Shown here one piece after another: positions 17,912-26,220 of a stretch of 46,147 nt of DNA. Under the pieces are notes generated by a model. That model made no database searches, was not told where the DNA came from, and saw only the letters and a list, made by a program, of their open reading frames with translations. The position numbers and the translations under genes were made by a program. Position 1 is the first letter of the stretch; each line of letters starts with the position of its first letter. This stretch comes from JAXJSP01 sp036310005 (GTDB lineage Bacteria; Bacillota; Clostridia; Oscillospirales; Acutalibacteraceae). Location: contig JAXJSP010000028.1 in assembly GCA_036310005.1 (NCBI GenBank), positions 1 through 46,147 of the forward strand, written 5' to 3'.

Positions 17912-18172
17912 ATGTTAAAAGGCGTAAACAGAAAAATTATCGAAATTAATAACACAAATTCAAAATATTTTGAAAAGGCGATTTTATTTGTAAGTGACGA
18001 CTTTACGGGGGAGAGCGACGAAAATTTGCAAAAGCAAGCACAAATCGCGGTTGATTTCTTTGCAGGCAAATTTTTTTACAAAAAAAAGAAAAGCGCAAAG
18101 TTTAAAATAGTACTTGTCTCGGTTTTTTCTGCAATAATTGCGGGTGTCGTTACTTTAATATGCTTTTTATAG
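17912..18172 (+). CDS. Small single-pass membrane protein, unknown
   Basis: 86 aa from the ATG at 17912, which has GAGGT seven bases upstream; an earlier in-frame TTG at 17873 lacks a ribosome site. The N-terminal 50 residues (MLKGVNRKIIEINN...) are charged and soluble, followed by a basic KKKKSAK stretch and a C-terminal hydrophobic helix ending at the terminus, so it is probably tail-anchored. The start MLKGVNRxIIEI appears to be a conserved clostridial small-protein pattern as far as I recall; function unknown. Its last 23 bp overlap the 3' end of the convergent flippase gene. Confidence 0.6.
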   Translation: MLKGVNRKIIEINNTNSKYFEKAILFVSDDFTGESDENLQKQAQIAVDFFAGKFFYKKKKSAKFKIVLVSVFSAIIAGVVTLICFL

Positions 18173-19646
18173 AAAAGGAGCAGAATAGGTTTGTAAGCGT
18201 AAAGTATATAAGCGCGGATAATGAAACGAACAAACAGGTCAAAACTATGTTTGATGCGTGAAAAACGCCGATGATTGTTTTAGAAATCAGGGCTGAAAAT
18301 ATCGCAATAAGCGTTGGCTTTACTATATGGTCAAAAGTCTTGATTTTTGCTTTGCTAACTTTTAAAAGCCTCGATAAATTAAGCAGGGGAGTAAGCAGAT
18401 TGCTTATAACCATTACAATCATAAAGCCTTGTATTCCCGTTTTTGGCAGCAATACAAAAATAAGTATAATTCGCAAAACAGAGTCAATTAAACTGTATTT
18501 AAAAGCCTCGCTTTGCTGGTCAAGTCCTTGCATCATCCCGGCAGTCAGACTTTCAAGATACATAAACGGTATTAAAGGCGCGAGCCATTTAATATAATAA
18601 GAAACGCTGTTGTTTGAATATACAGCCAAACTTATATTATCTGCAAAAACAAAAAATACAGTACCTATAAATACAGATAATATCAAAGTAACGCTGACGG
18701 TTTTTTCAACTGCGTTTTTTATTGTGCTTTCGCTTTTTGCACTCGAAAGTTCGGGTACTAAAAGAGTGGATAAAGCGGTTAAAAAAGAAGCAGGGAAGAA
18801 TATTAAAGGTAATGCCATACCCTTTAAAACGCCAAACTGCAATATGGATAAGTTCATATTAGAGTTAAACTGAGTCAGTTTTTTCGGTATAAGTAAATTT
18901 TCAACCGTGCGTAAAAGCGTTGTCAAATATCTGCTTAAAGTTATCGGCATTGAGATTTTTAAAATTTTTTTAACGGTGTTTTGCGGCTTTAAGTCGCTCG
19001 CATGTAAAAAACTGCGTTTTTTAAGGTCAACCCTGTAACCGATGTAAATAAATAAACACGAAAAAACTTCTGCAACCGTATCGGCAAACAGTAAAACCGC
19101 CGCGCTGTATTCAATGCCTTTTTGTATGTATAAAGGTAAAATCACAATTATAAGTATAATTCTTACCGCTTGCTCAAAAAGTTGAGAGTTCGACGGAACA
19201 GACACTTTTTTGTGTGCAATAAAATAGCCTCTTATATTACTGCTTATTGCCATAAAAGGCAAAGACAACGATAAAATCTGTACCGATTTTACAGCCCTTA
19301 TGTCACCTATAAACTCTGTACATATAAACTTAGTAAAAAATATAAGTACAGCCATAGTAACAAAAGCAAAAATCAAAGTAATAAAAATGCTTCTTGTCAT
19401 TATGTGCTTTGTGTTTTTTCTGCCGGCATTTTCTTCACAAATAAGTCTTGTCACCGCAACAGAAAAACCGCTGCTTGCAAAAGTTGCCGCAAATACATAA
19501 ACCGAAAAAATGAGTTGGTACAGTCCCATACCCTCGCTGCCGATTGAGTTTGCAAGATATACTCTCAGTCCCATTCCGGCAATACGCAACAGCAGTGCTG
19601 TAAAAGTCAACACTGCTGCGTTTTTTATAAACCTTGATATTTTCAA
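18150..19646 (-). CDS. SpoVB-like polysaccharide/lipid flippase (MVF/MATE-like superfamily)
   Basis: 498 aa with about 14 hydrophobic helices. The N-terminus KNAAVLTFTALLLRIAGMGL followed by RVYLANSIGSEGMGLYQL is typical of stage V sporulation protein B and related flippases that export lipid-linked sugars or peptidoglycan precursors. It follows the peptidoglycan-binding genes on the same strand with a gap of 4 bp, so it belongs to that operon and fits a cell-wall or spore-cortex role. SpoVB proper cannot be separated from paralogues by sequence alone. Confidence 0.88.
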   Translation of the reverse strand: MKISRFIKNAAVLTFTALLLRIAGMGLRVYLANSIGSEGMGLYQLIFSVYVFAATFASSGFSVAVTRLICEENAGRKNTKHIMTRSIFITLIFAFVTMAVLIFFTKFICTEFIGDIRAVKSVQILSLSLPFMAISSNIRGYFIAHKKVSVPSNSQLFEQAVRIILIIVILPLYIQKGIEYSAAVLLFADTVAEVFSCLFIYIGYRVDLKKRSFLHASDLKPQNTVKKILKISMPITLSRYLTTLLRTVENLLIPKKLTQFNSNMNLSILQFGVLKGMALPLIFFPASFLTALSTLLVPELSSAKSESTIKNAVEKTVSVTLILSVFIGTVFFVFADNISLAVYSNNSVSYYIKWLAPLIPFMYLESLTAGMMQGLDQQSEAFKYSLIDSVLRIILIFVLLPKTGIQGFMIVMVISNLLTPLLNLSRLLKVSKAKIKTFDHIVKPTLIAIFSALISKTIIGVFHASNIVLTCLFVSLSALIYFTLTNLFCSFSIKSILK

Positions 19647-19650
19647 AATA

Positions 19651-20151
19651 TCACCTTTTTGAAAAAGAATTGTATAAAACTGCTATGTAATTCCAGGTCG
19701 CCTTATCAACCTGTCCGTTAGAATTAAGTCCCGAAATGTCCTGTAGTTTTTTGATTGCATCCTCCGTGTCTTTTCCGAACCGTCCGTTAGTGTTTACACT
19801 GCCGATATTTGAATACCTGACCGAAATTAAATTAATCATAACTTGTATGATAATGATAATAGGCGAATAGTCCCCAAGTTTATACACTATGTCTGTGTCG
19901 GGAAAAGGACTAATTGACTGCGATGCGTTCAGATTATCTCTTGAGAGAATAAAAGCGTTTTCCATAGCCTCGATTGTTTCAAAATCAGGAGTACCCGTAA
20001 TAGGCAAAGAAAAAGCCTTCTGAAATACTTTAACAGCATTTTCTGTCTGTTCACCCCAAAAACCGTCAACAGCAAGTTTTGATGTATTGTTAGCGTTATA
20101 ATCAATTGTTCGCAGCATGTTCTGTATGTGTTCTATTGATGATTTAGTCAT
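19651..20151 (-). CDS. Peptidoglycan-binding domain protein, two repeats
   Basis: 166 aa holding two PG_binding_1 repeats: IQNMLRTIDYNANNTSKLAV with GFWGEQTENAVKVFQ, and IQVMINLISVRYSNIGSVNT with GRFGKDTEDAIKKLQ. No signal peptide and no enzymatic domain are visible. Second repeat ends GQVDKATWNYI. It probably works with the 443-aa protein upstream (gap 11 bp) in wall or spore-surface assembly. Confidence 0.85.
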   Translation of the reverse strand: MTKSSIEHIQNMLRTIDYNANNTSKLAVDGFWGEQTENAVKVFQKAFSLPITGTPDFETIEAMENAFILSRDNLNASQSISPFPDTDIVYKLGDYSPIIIIIQVMINLISVRYSNIGSVNTNGRFGKDTEDAIKKLQDISGLNSNGQVDKATWNYIAVLYNSFSKR

Positions 20152-20162
20152 TTATTTTCACC

Positions 20163-21494
20163 TCATAAATCTGAATAAGCAGTCGTAATTGCATTCCATG
20201 TAACAGGACCTACAATACCGTTTGCATTCAATGAAAAGCGAGTCTGAAAAGCTTTAACCGCATTTTCCGTCTGCTTGCCGAATTGTCCGTCAACAGTAAC
20301 TGCCGGTATGTCGTTAAATACCTCGCTTAAAGCAAGCAGATATGTCTGCAACGCCACTACCGCCTCGCCTGAAGAACCTACTTCCAGAAAATAACCTGGA
20401 TAGAGGAAAATACCCTCAGAAGTCGGGTTTTCAAGTATAATTCCCCTGTAAGCAGAGTACAGTTGATTCCAGGTGTTTCTTCCTACAATACCGTCAGGTG
20501 TTAAACCGAACTGCTTTTGAAAGGCTACAACAGTACTTCTTGTGTCAGCGTCAAATTCACCCGTGATGACAAGGTCAGGTATAGTGTTGTAATATTTTGC
20601 AAGTACAGATAAATAATACTGTATAACTTCAACCGCTGTGCCGCTGTCACCGTACTGCAATACTGTTTGATAACCCTGAGGCAATTCTGAGAGCATTAAT
20701 CCCTCTGCATCCAATTCCGCAAGTCGCTTTACGGATGTGTATATGTAGCCTATGCGGTACCAGGTTTCCTTGCCTACAAGTCCGTCGGGAACAAGGTCAA
20801 ATATACTTTGGAATTTTTTAACCGATTCTGTCGTCTGCGAATCAAAAGAACCGTCAGTACGAACAGCGGGAATTGCAGGATAGTTTCGTCTGATTCTGTT
20901 AAGCCTGAGTTGTATCTGCTGTACATCGCCTGACTGCTCACCCTGTCTTAAAACTCTGCCCGGATAGGAGGGGATGTTTATCCTTACAGGCGCATTATCT
21001 ACTATGTTAATGTCCTCACCGTAGTAGTACTGCAAAATCTGATACGGAGTCAGCCCGTCGTTTGCAAGTTCAACCGTACCCCATTGTTCAAGTCCATCGC
21101 AGGTAACGCTTCTGCCCGAACAGTATGCAGTAAACAGCGGCTCTACATATTCTTGCCGCACAACGTAAGAGTTGAATATTTCATCAACAATTTGTGATAT
21201 GTTTTCAAATATATTTCTTCCGTTTATAAATTTCTGGTCATATTGAGTTTCGTTTGTAATGTCAAAATCATAACCGCGTGAAGGGTACCACTCCGTATAA
21301 ATTCTGTTTAACGCAAAAGAAATCTGAGCATAAATATTCGCTCTTATCGCCGATTCGGGCCAGGTGGGATAGATTTCACTCGATGCCACATTTTTTATGT
21401 AATCGGGAAAAGGTATGGTAACATTTTGTGCATTTGAATTAGGCACGCCTAAATGCACTACTATATTTGTCGGAATATAAGGTTCACCTGTCAT
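20163..21494 (-). CDS. Peptidoglycan-binding protein with SpoIID/LytB-like N-terminal domain
   Basis: 443 aa. The N-terminal roughly 170 residues (DYIKNVASSEIYPTWPESAI, then RANIYAQISFALNRIYTEWY) resemble the SpoIID/LytB amidase-enhancer fold, including an SGRSVTCDGLEQWGTVELA stretch. Three PG_binding_1 repeats follow, each with a pattern such as DGSFDSQTTESVKKFQ, TGEFDADTRSTVVAFQ or DGQFGKQTENAVKAFQ. No signal peptide is seen, as is common for mother-cell or coat-associated proteins. GAGGTG overlaps the stop of the upstream gene, so translation is coupled. Confidence 0.85.
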   Translation of the reverse strand: MTGEPYIPTNIVVHLGVPNSNAQNVTIPFPDYIKNVASSEIYPTWPESAIRANIYAQISFALNRIYTEWYPSRGYDFDITNETQYDQKFINGRNIFENISQIVDEIFNSYVVRQEYVEPLFTAYCSGRSVTCDGLEQWGTVELANDGLTPYQILQYYYGEDINIVDNAPVRINIPSYPGRVLRQGEQSGDVQQIQLRLNRIRRNYPAIPAVRTDGSFDSQTTESVKKFQSIFDLVPDGLVGKETWYRIGYIYTSVKRLAELDAEGLMLSELPQGYQTVLQYGDSGTAVEVIQYYLSVLAKYYNTIPDLVITGEFDADTRSTVVAFQKQFGLTPDGIVGRNTWNQLYSAYRGIILENPTSEGIFLYPGYFLEVGSSGEAVVALQTYLLALSEVFNDIPAVTVDGQFGKQTENAVKAFQTRFSLNANGIVGPVTWNAITTAYSDL

Positions 21495-21502
21495 ATTTCA
21501 CC

Positions 21503-22150
21503 TCATAAATCAGGCTCGGTGTTTTCAATAACACTGTCTTTTGTATTAATGGTAAACTCGGGTAAAGCAATCATTTCAAAATTTTGTAATGTGACCGCGT
21601 TTTCAAATATGGGTACATCCTTGCTTACAATCGGAATAAAACCGGGTTTTGTGACTTCAATATCGTATGTAGCAAAAGGTGTTCGGTTGCCCGGCACCTC
21701 GCTTAACTGCTGCGGCAAAGTGTATAATTCAATGACATCGGTATTTCCGCTTAAATCGGTGCGCATTATCTTAATGAGTTCTTTGTTTGTGCCATTTGTC
21801 CTCGAAACAACCACTACCGCATCTGCAACCGGTAAAGCATTCAGCGCGGTAACGGTTTTTACCTGAAGTTTTCCGATAGCACTCATAACAATATTATTGC
21901 CGGGTTTTGTGTTAGGCGGTAATATTTCAGGCGTGTCAAGAGGCGTCGGCATTTCAACGGGAACATCGTTATCGGGTTGCTCGTCAGGTATTACGGGCAC
22001 AGGAGCAGGTTCGTTCAGCGGTGCGCTCGGCGGTGTGCTCGGCTCTTGCTCAAGGCGAGAGGGCTGCTCAAAATCAGATGAATGCTGCTTTGAAATCATT
22101 TCAAGCATTTGCTTTTTGTATTTTTCAATTTGCTGATTAAAATCGTCCAA
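21503..22150 (-). CDS. Proline-rich protein with carboxypeptidase-regulatory-like domain
   Basis: The start chosen is the TTG at 22150, which has a perfect AGGAGG seven bases upstream; an ATG at 22210 would put that site inside the gene. The resulting 215-aa protein has a short charged N-terminus (DDFNQQIEKYKKQMLEM), a Pro/Glu-rich linker (about 40-85) and a C-terminal beta-sandwich-like domain, GKLQVKTVTALNALPVADAV to TKPGFIPI, resembling carboxypeptidase regulatory domains. First gene of the peptidoglycan-binding operon; role unknown, perhaps surface scaffolding. Confidence 0.75.
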   Translation of the reverse strand: MDDFNQQIEKYKKQMLEMISKQHSSDFEQPSRLEQEPSTPPSAPLNEPAPVPVIPDEQPDNDVPVEMPTPLDTPEILPPNTKPGNNIVMSAIGKLQVKTVTALNALPVADAVVVVSRTNGTNKELIKIMRTDLSGNTDVIELYTLPQQLSEVPGNRTPFATYDIEVTKPGFIPIVSKDVPIFENAVTLQNFEMIALPEFTINTKDSVIENTEPDL

Positions 22151-22302
22151 ATTAAAACCTCCTAAAAGTGTTCTATTAAATATATATGCATTAATTTTCG
22201 ATATACTCAAAAAATACTTTGTCTTATTTTGTAAATTTGTCTTTTGTTTAAGAGCATTTTCTGTTATTATGTACTTATAAAAAATATAAACAGGAGAAAA
22301 GA

Positions 22303-22929
22303 ATGTATTATTTAAAAGAATTTGTTAAGGCAATACTCGGCGGTATGTGTATTGCTTTTGGAGGTATAGCGTATATTGCTGTTGACAATAAAGTCATAGG
22401 CGCTTTGTTTTTTACATTGGGTCTTTATACAATTTGCACCTTCGGTTTTAATCTGTTTACGGGCAAGGTCTGTTATGTTTTTGAAAATAAACCGAAGTAT
22501 ATTTTCGATGTTGTGATAATTTTATTCGGCAATTTAATCGGTACTTGCTTAATCGGTTTTTTAACCCGACTTACAAGAATTGCAAACGATAAGTTTTTGG
22601 AAAAAGCAGAGTCGCTGTGTCAGGCAAAGTTAAACGACAACTTGCTCAGCATTTTTATTTTAGCGGTATTTTGTAATATTTTTATTTACATAGCAGTAGA
22701 GGAGTTTAAAAATAACCCGCACGAGTTAGGTAAATATTTAGGACTGTTTTTAGGTGTGGCAGGCTTTATTCTTTGCGGATTTGAACACGTCGTAGCAAAT
22801 ATGTTTTATTTTTCGGTCGCCGGCGAAATCTTCAGTTTGAAAACTGCACTTTATTTAATTGTTATGACTCTCGGTAATGCTGTCGGCGCAGTAATTTTCC
22901 CTGTAATCAGAAAATATGTAATAAAATAA
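22303..22929 (+). CDS. Formate/nitrite transporter family channel
   Basis: 208-aa membrane protein with six predicted helices. The family marks are GGMCIAFGGIAYI near the N-terminus and CGFEHVVANMFYF, containing the pore histidine, in the second half. It is shorter than most FNT proteins (about 250-290 aa) but both repeats seem present. It could carry formate, nitrite, hydrosulfide or lactate; no neighbouring gene points to one. AGGAG precedes the ATG and a bidirectional terminator follows. Confidence 0.88.
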   Translation: MYYLKEFVKAILGGMCIAFGGIAYIAVDNKVIGALFFTLGLYTICTFGFNLFTGKVCYVFENKPKYIFDVVIILFGNLIGTCLIGFLTRLTRIANDKFLEKAESLCQAKLNDNLLSIFILAVFCNIFIYIAVEEFKNNPHELGKYLGLFLGVAGFILCGFEHVVANMFYFSVAGEIFSLKTALYLIVMTLGNAVGAVIFPVIRKYVIK

Positions 22930-22965
22930 AAAAATTGCGCCTTTAAAAGGCGCAATTTTTTATTT
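22929..22965. terminator. Bidirectional terminator between FNT channel and D-aminopeptidase
   Basis: AAAAATTGCGCCTTT and its complement form a long stem with A and T runs on both sides (22930-22962), ending the two converging genes. Confidence 0.9.
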
Positions 22966-22978
22966 ATATTCAATTAGT

Positions 22979-23761
22979 TTAAATTTTTGAAAATGCCTCG
23001 GTGAGCGTTTGCCCCGTGACACTGTATGTCCTGCCGTTTATAATTTTAATATCGGGGTTTTTATAAATGTTGGGCAGCGAGGTCCTTTCGGTCAATTCAA
23101 CGGTGAATTCTACGGGACCGTCAAAAACAAGCGGTTTGATATTTTTAAGATTTTTTACAGCCTGTAAGGTTTTATCGTGCAAAATTTTATGCGCCTTTTC
23201 TCTCGGGAGCAACATCGCTCCGAAAGAGGACATACCGCACTTGACCTGTGCTGTTACGGTATCGGGAGAAAACTGCTTTGCCTCATTACAGAGTTTGTCG
23301 TCACCGCTTGTCATAATTACAGGCTTGCCCATCTCACCGACCATTCCCGCATCAAGTGCAAATTCGCCTATTGCTTTACCGTTTACATAATAATTCTGAA
23401 CTGTCGCACTTGACATAGTGTGTTCCAATGTGCCGCCGAGTGTACCCGCCATAGCGTGATAGCCGAGTAATATCACTCCGTCACATTCTTCAATCTCAGG
23501 AAATCTGTTTGCACTCTCGCCGCACAGATAGTAATCGGCATTACTTGAAAGTTTATCCCAGATAAGAGTGTAACTGCCACCGTGGCAATCTCTTACAAAA
23601 ATTTTGTCGGCTCCCGCCTCTTTACAGGCATCAACACAAACATTAACATCTTCGGTTGCATATAATCTGCCCTCCGAAAATCTGCTTTTGCCGGGTACAA
23701 CCTGCTCGGGAGAGTATATTCCGCTTATACCTTCAATGTCCGCCATTATGTATATGTTCAT
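22979..23761 (-). CDS. M55-family D-aminopeptidase (DppA-like)
   Basis: 260-aa zinc peptidase that removes N-terminal D-amino acids, for example D-Ala-D-Ala or D-Ala-Gly-Gly. The zinc ligands of DppA can be seen: Asp8 and Glu10 in MADIEGISG, His60 in DCHGGSY, His102 in GYHAMAGT, and His114 in LEHTMS. Length is typical. It may recycle peptidoglycan peptides; no dipeptide transporter is adjacent. Confidence 0.93.
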   Translation of the reverse strand: MNIYIMADIEGISGIYSPEQVVPGKSRFSEGRLYATEDVNVCVDACKEAGADKIFVRDCHGGSYTLIWDKLSSNADYYLCGESANRFPEIEECDGVILLGYHAMAGTLGGTLEHTMSSATVQNYYVNGKAIGEFALDAGMVGEMGKPVIMTSGDDKLCNEAKQFSPDTVTAQVKCGMSSFGAMLLPREKAHKILHDKTLQAVKNLKNIKPLVFDGPVEFTVELTERTSLPNIYKNPDIKIINGRTYSVTGQTLTEAFSKI

Positions 23762-23838
23762 TCAGATAACTCCGTAAATATATATTGTATAGTAAATTAT
23801 AGTATATGTTTTTTAATAACTCAAGTACGATTTGTTTC

Positions 23839-23867
23839 TTGACAAAAGATTATATATGCATTAAAAT
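23839..23867 (+). promoter_or_regulatory. Promoter of upp
   Basis: TTGACA and TAAAAT with a 17-bp spacer, ending 30 bp before the upp ATG. Confidence 0.75.
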
Positions 23868-23897
23868 TATTTTAATAAATAAAAGGAAGTGTGAAAT

Positions 23898-24527
23898 ATG
23901 TCTAAATTAATCGTATTAGACCACCCACTTATTCAGCATAAAATGGCAATTTTACGAGACGAGGAAACAAAAAGCGGTCAGTTCCGCACCTTAGTAGAAG
24001 AAATTACCATGCTTATGTGCTTTGAATCTATGCGTGATTTACCTGTAGTGGAAAAAGAAGTGAAAACTCCTTTGAAAGTGGCTAAATGTAATGTTTTAGC
24101 GGGCAGAAATCCGGCAGTCGTTCCTATTTTAAGAGCAGGACTCGGTATGGTAAACGGTGTGCTGAATCTTGTACCGAGTGCAAGAGTAGGTCATATCGGT
24201 ATGTACAGGGATGAGGAAACTATGATGCCTCAACCGTATTACTGCAAGTTACCCTCAAATATTGAACAGAGAAAAATATTTGTAGTAGATCCGATGCTCG
24301 CAACAGGCGGCTCCGCTATTGATGCTATTTCGCAGGTTAAATCGCTCGGCGGTAAAGATATTACTTTTATGTGCCTTGTAGCAGCACCTCGCGGAGTAAA
24401 TGCACTGCAAGAAGCACACCCGGATGTTGATATTTACTGCGCAAGTCTTGATGAGGGCTTGAATGAAAAATGTTATATACTGCCCGGACTCGGCGATGCA
24501 GGCGACAGAATTTTCGGTACGAAATAA
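23898..24527 (+). CDS. upp: Uracil phosphoribosyltransferase
   Basis: 209-aa salvage enzyme making UMP from uracil and PRPP. The PRPP loop is VDPMLATGGSAIDAI and the uracil-binding C-terminus is YILPGLGDAGDRIFGT. N-terminal DHPLIQHKMAILRDE is highly typical. AAAAGGAAG precedes the ATG; monocistronic with its own promoter and terminator. Confidence 0.97.
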   Translation: MSKLIVLDHPLIQHKMAILRDEETKSGQFRTLVEEITMLMCFESMRDLPVVEKEVKTPLKVAKCNVLAGRNPAVVPILRAGLGMVNGVLNLVPSARVGHIGMYRDEETMMPQPYYCKLPSNIEQRKIFVVDPMLATGGSAIDAISQVKSLGGKDITFMCLVAAPRGVNALQEAHPDVDIYCASLDEGLNEKCYILPGLGDAGDRIFGTK

Positions 24528-24529
24528 TA

Positions 24530-24566
24530 AAAGATGTGTAGAAATTTTTCTACACATCTTTTTTTT
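24530..24566. terminator. Terminator after upp, shared with the DUF1846 gene
   Basis: AAGATGTGTAGAAA pairs with its complement over a short T loop and is followed by eight T on the plus strand; it lies at the 3' ends of two converging genes. Confidence 0.88.
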
Positions 24567-26052
24567 ATTTTCCGTGATACAGTTTTTTAACCTGGTATTT
24601 AGGTTCACAGGTGATATTGACTCCGAGTTTTTTGAAAGTCTTAACATCAACTTGCGAAAGTATTACCGAAGAATGTGCCTCGCAACCGTTTAATTTGTCA
24701 AGTTGGTCCAATGCCTTCTTTGCGGTTTCAGAAGTAGCCGCGCTTACCGCTAAAGCAATCAGAATTTCGTCGGTGTGAAGTCGTGGGTTGTGATTACCTA
24801 AATGGTCGATTTTAAGATTTTGTACAGGCTCGATAACCGACGGAGATATAAGTTTGATGTCATCGGGAATATTAGCCAGTTCTTTTAATGCGTTTAATAA
24901 CAACGCCGCCGATGCTCCGAGCAGGGAAGTCGTCTTTCCCGTTACTATCTTACCGTCGGGCAACTGTAATGCCGCAGCCGGCGCAAAAGTTTTTTCCGCT
25001 TTTTCAAGTGCAGCACCTATAACGGGACGCTCGCTTATGCTTATACCTGCCTGACGCATAAGTATATCAAGCTTAGCAACCGTGTCGGATGAACCCGTGT
25101 TTTCTTTTTGCTCGCATAATGCGGTGTAGTAACGCCTGATAACTTCCGCTTTTGATGCCGCACATACAATATCATCGTCTATAATGCAGTTGCCCGCCAT
25201 ATTAACACCCATATCGGTAGGAGATTTATACGGACTGCTTCCGTAAATTCTTTTAAACATAGCATCAACAACAGGGAAAATTTCAACATCGCGGTTGTAG
25301 TTTACCGCAGTTTTGCCATAGGCATCCAAATGAAACGGGTCTATCATGTTGACATCGTTTAAGTCGGCGGTCGCCGCCTCGTATGCAATATTAACAGGGT
25401 GCTTTAAAGGTAAATTCCATATCGGGAATGTTTCGAATTTTGCATAACCCGATTTGATACCGCGTTTGTTTTCGTGATAAAGTTGCGATAAACAGGTCGC
25501 CATTTTACCGCTGCCGGGACCGGGCGCTGTTACAATAACAAGTCTGCGTGAAGTTTCAATATAATCGTTTTTACCGTAACCCTCGTCGCTGACTATCTGC
25601 TCAATATTTGACGGGTAGCCCTCAATAGGATAATGCCTGTAAACCTTAACACCCAAACGCTTGAGTTTATCTTCAAATATAATGGCAGCCTTTTGCCCTG
25701 CAAAGCGTGTAAGCACTACGCTGCCCACAAAAAGCCCGACGCTCCTGAAAGCATCAATAAGGCGCATAACATCCAAATCGTATGTAATGCCGAGGTCACC
25801 GCGGACTTTGTTTTTTTCAATGTCACCTGCATTGATTGCAATAACAATTTCCGCATCGTCTTTAAGTTGTAAAAGCATTTGTAATTTACTGTCGGGTTTA
25901 AAACCGGGAAGAACTCTTGATGCATGAAAATCATCAAACAGTTTACCGCCGAATTCAAGATAAAGTTTGTCACCGAATTGTGAAATTCTTTCTCTTATAT
26001 GTTCTGATTGCAGTTGAAGATATTTTTGATTATCAAAACCGATAGCCCTCAT
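24565..26052 (-). CDS. DUF1846 (UPF0371) family protein
   Basis: 495 aa from the ATG at 26052, which has AGGAG eight bases upstream; a GTG two codons earlier is too close to that site. The protein shows the conserved DUF1846 stretches IGFDNQKYLQLQSEHIRERI, APGPGSGKMATCLSQ (a P-loop-like glycine turn) and PTDMGVNMAG. The family is widespread in Firmicutes and has solved structures, but the biochemical role is not established. It is convergent with upp. Confidence 0.92.
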   Translation of the reverse strand: MRAIGFDNQKYLQLQSEHIRERISQFGDKLYLEFGGKLFDDFHASRVLPGFKPDSKLQMLLQLKDDAEIVIAINAGDIEKNKVRGDLGITYDLDVMRLIDAFRSVGLFVGSVVLTRFAGQKAAIIFEDKLKRLGVKVYRHYPIEGYPSNIEQIVSDEGYGKNDYIETSRRLVIVTAPGPGSGKMATCLSQLYHENKRGIKSGYAKFETFPIWNLPLKHPVNIAYEAATADLNDVNMIDPFHLDAYGKTAVNYNRDVEIFPVVDAMFKRIYGSSPYKSPTDMGVNMAGNCIIDDDIVCAASKAEVIRRYYTALCEQKENTGSSDTVAKLDILMRQAGISISERPVIGAALEKAEKTFAPAAALQLPDGKIVTGKTTSLLGASAALLLNALKELANIPDDIKLISPSVIEPVQNLKIDHLGNHNPRLHTDEILIALAVSAATSETAKKALDQLDKLNGCEAHSSVILSQVDVKTFKKLGVNITCEPKYQVKKLYHGK

Positions 26053-26157
26053 TTTCACATCTCCTCAAAACAGTTAATAAACATAGCAGATATTATATCA
26101 TAATTTGTCAGAAAAAACAATTATAAATAATAAAAATGACTTAATTTAACAATAGTC

Positions 26158-26186
26158 TTGAAAACACACCCAATTAATGCTATAAT
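26158..26186 (+). promoter_or_regulatory. Promoter of the rhamnose operon
   Basis: TTGAAA and TATAAT with a 17-bp spacer, 34 bp before the rhaB ATG. No operator is evident. Confidence 0.7.
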
Positions 26187-26220
26187 TAATATGATAATTA
26201 CATTGAAAGGGCGTGGCCTG

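Noticed and set aside
26158..26220. Upstream ATG for rhaB at 26158
   Set aside because: It would add 21 residues not found in RhaB proteins and would overlap the -35/-10 promoter.
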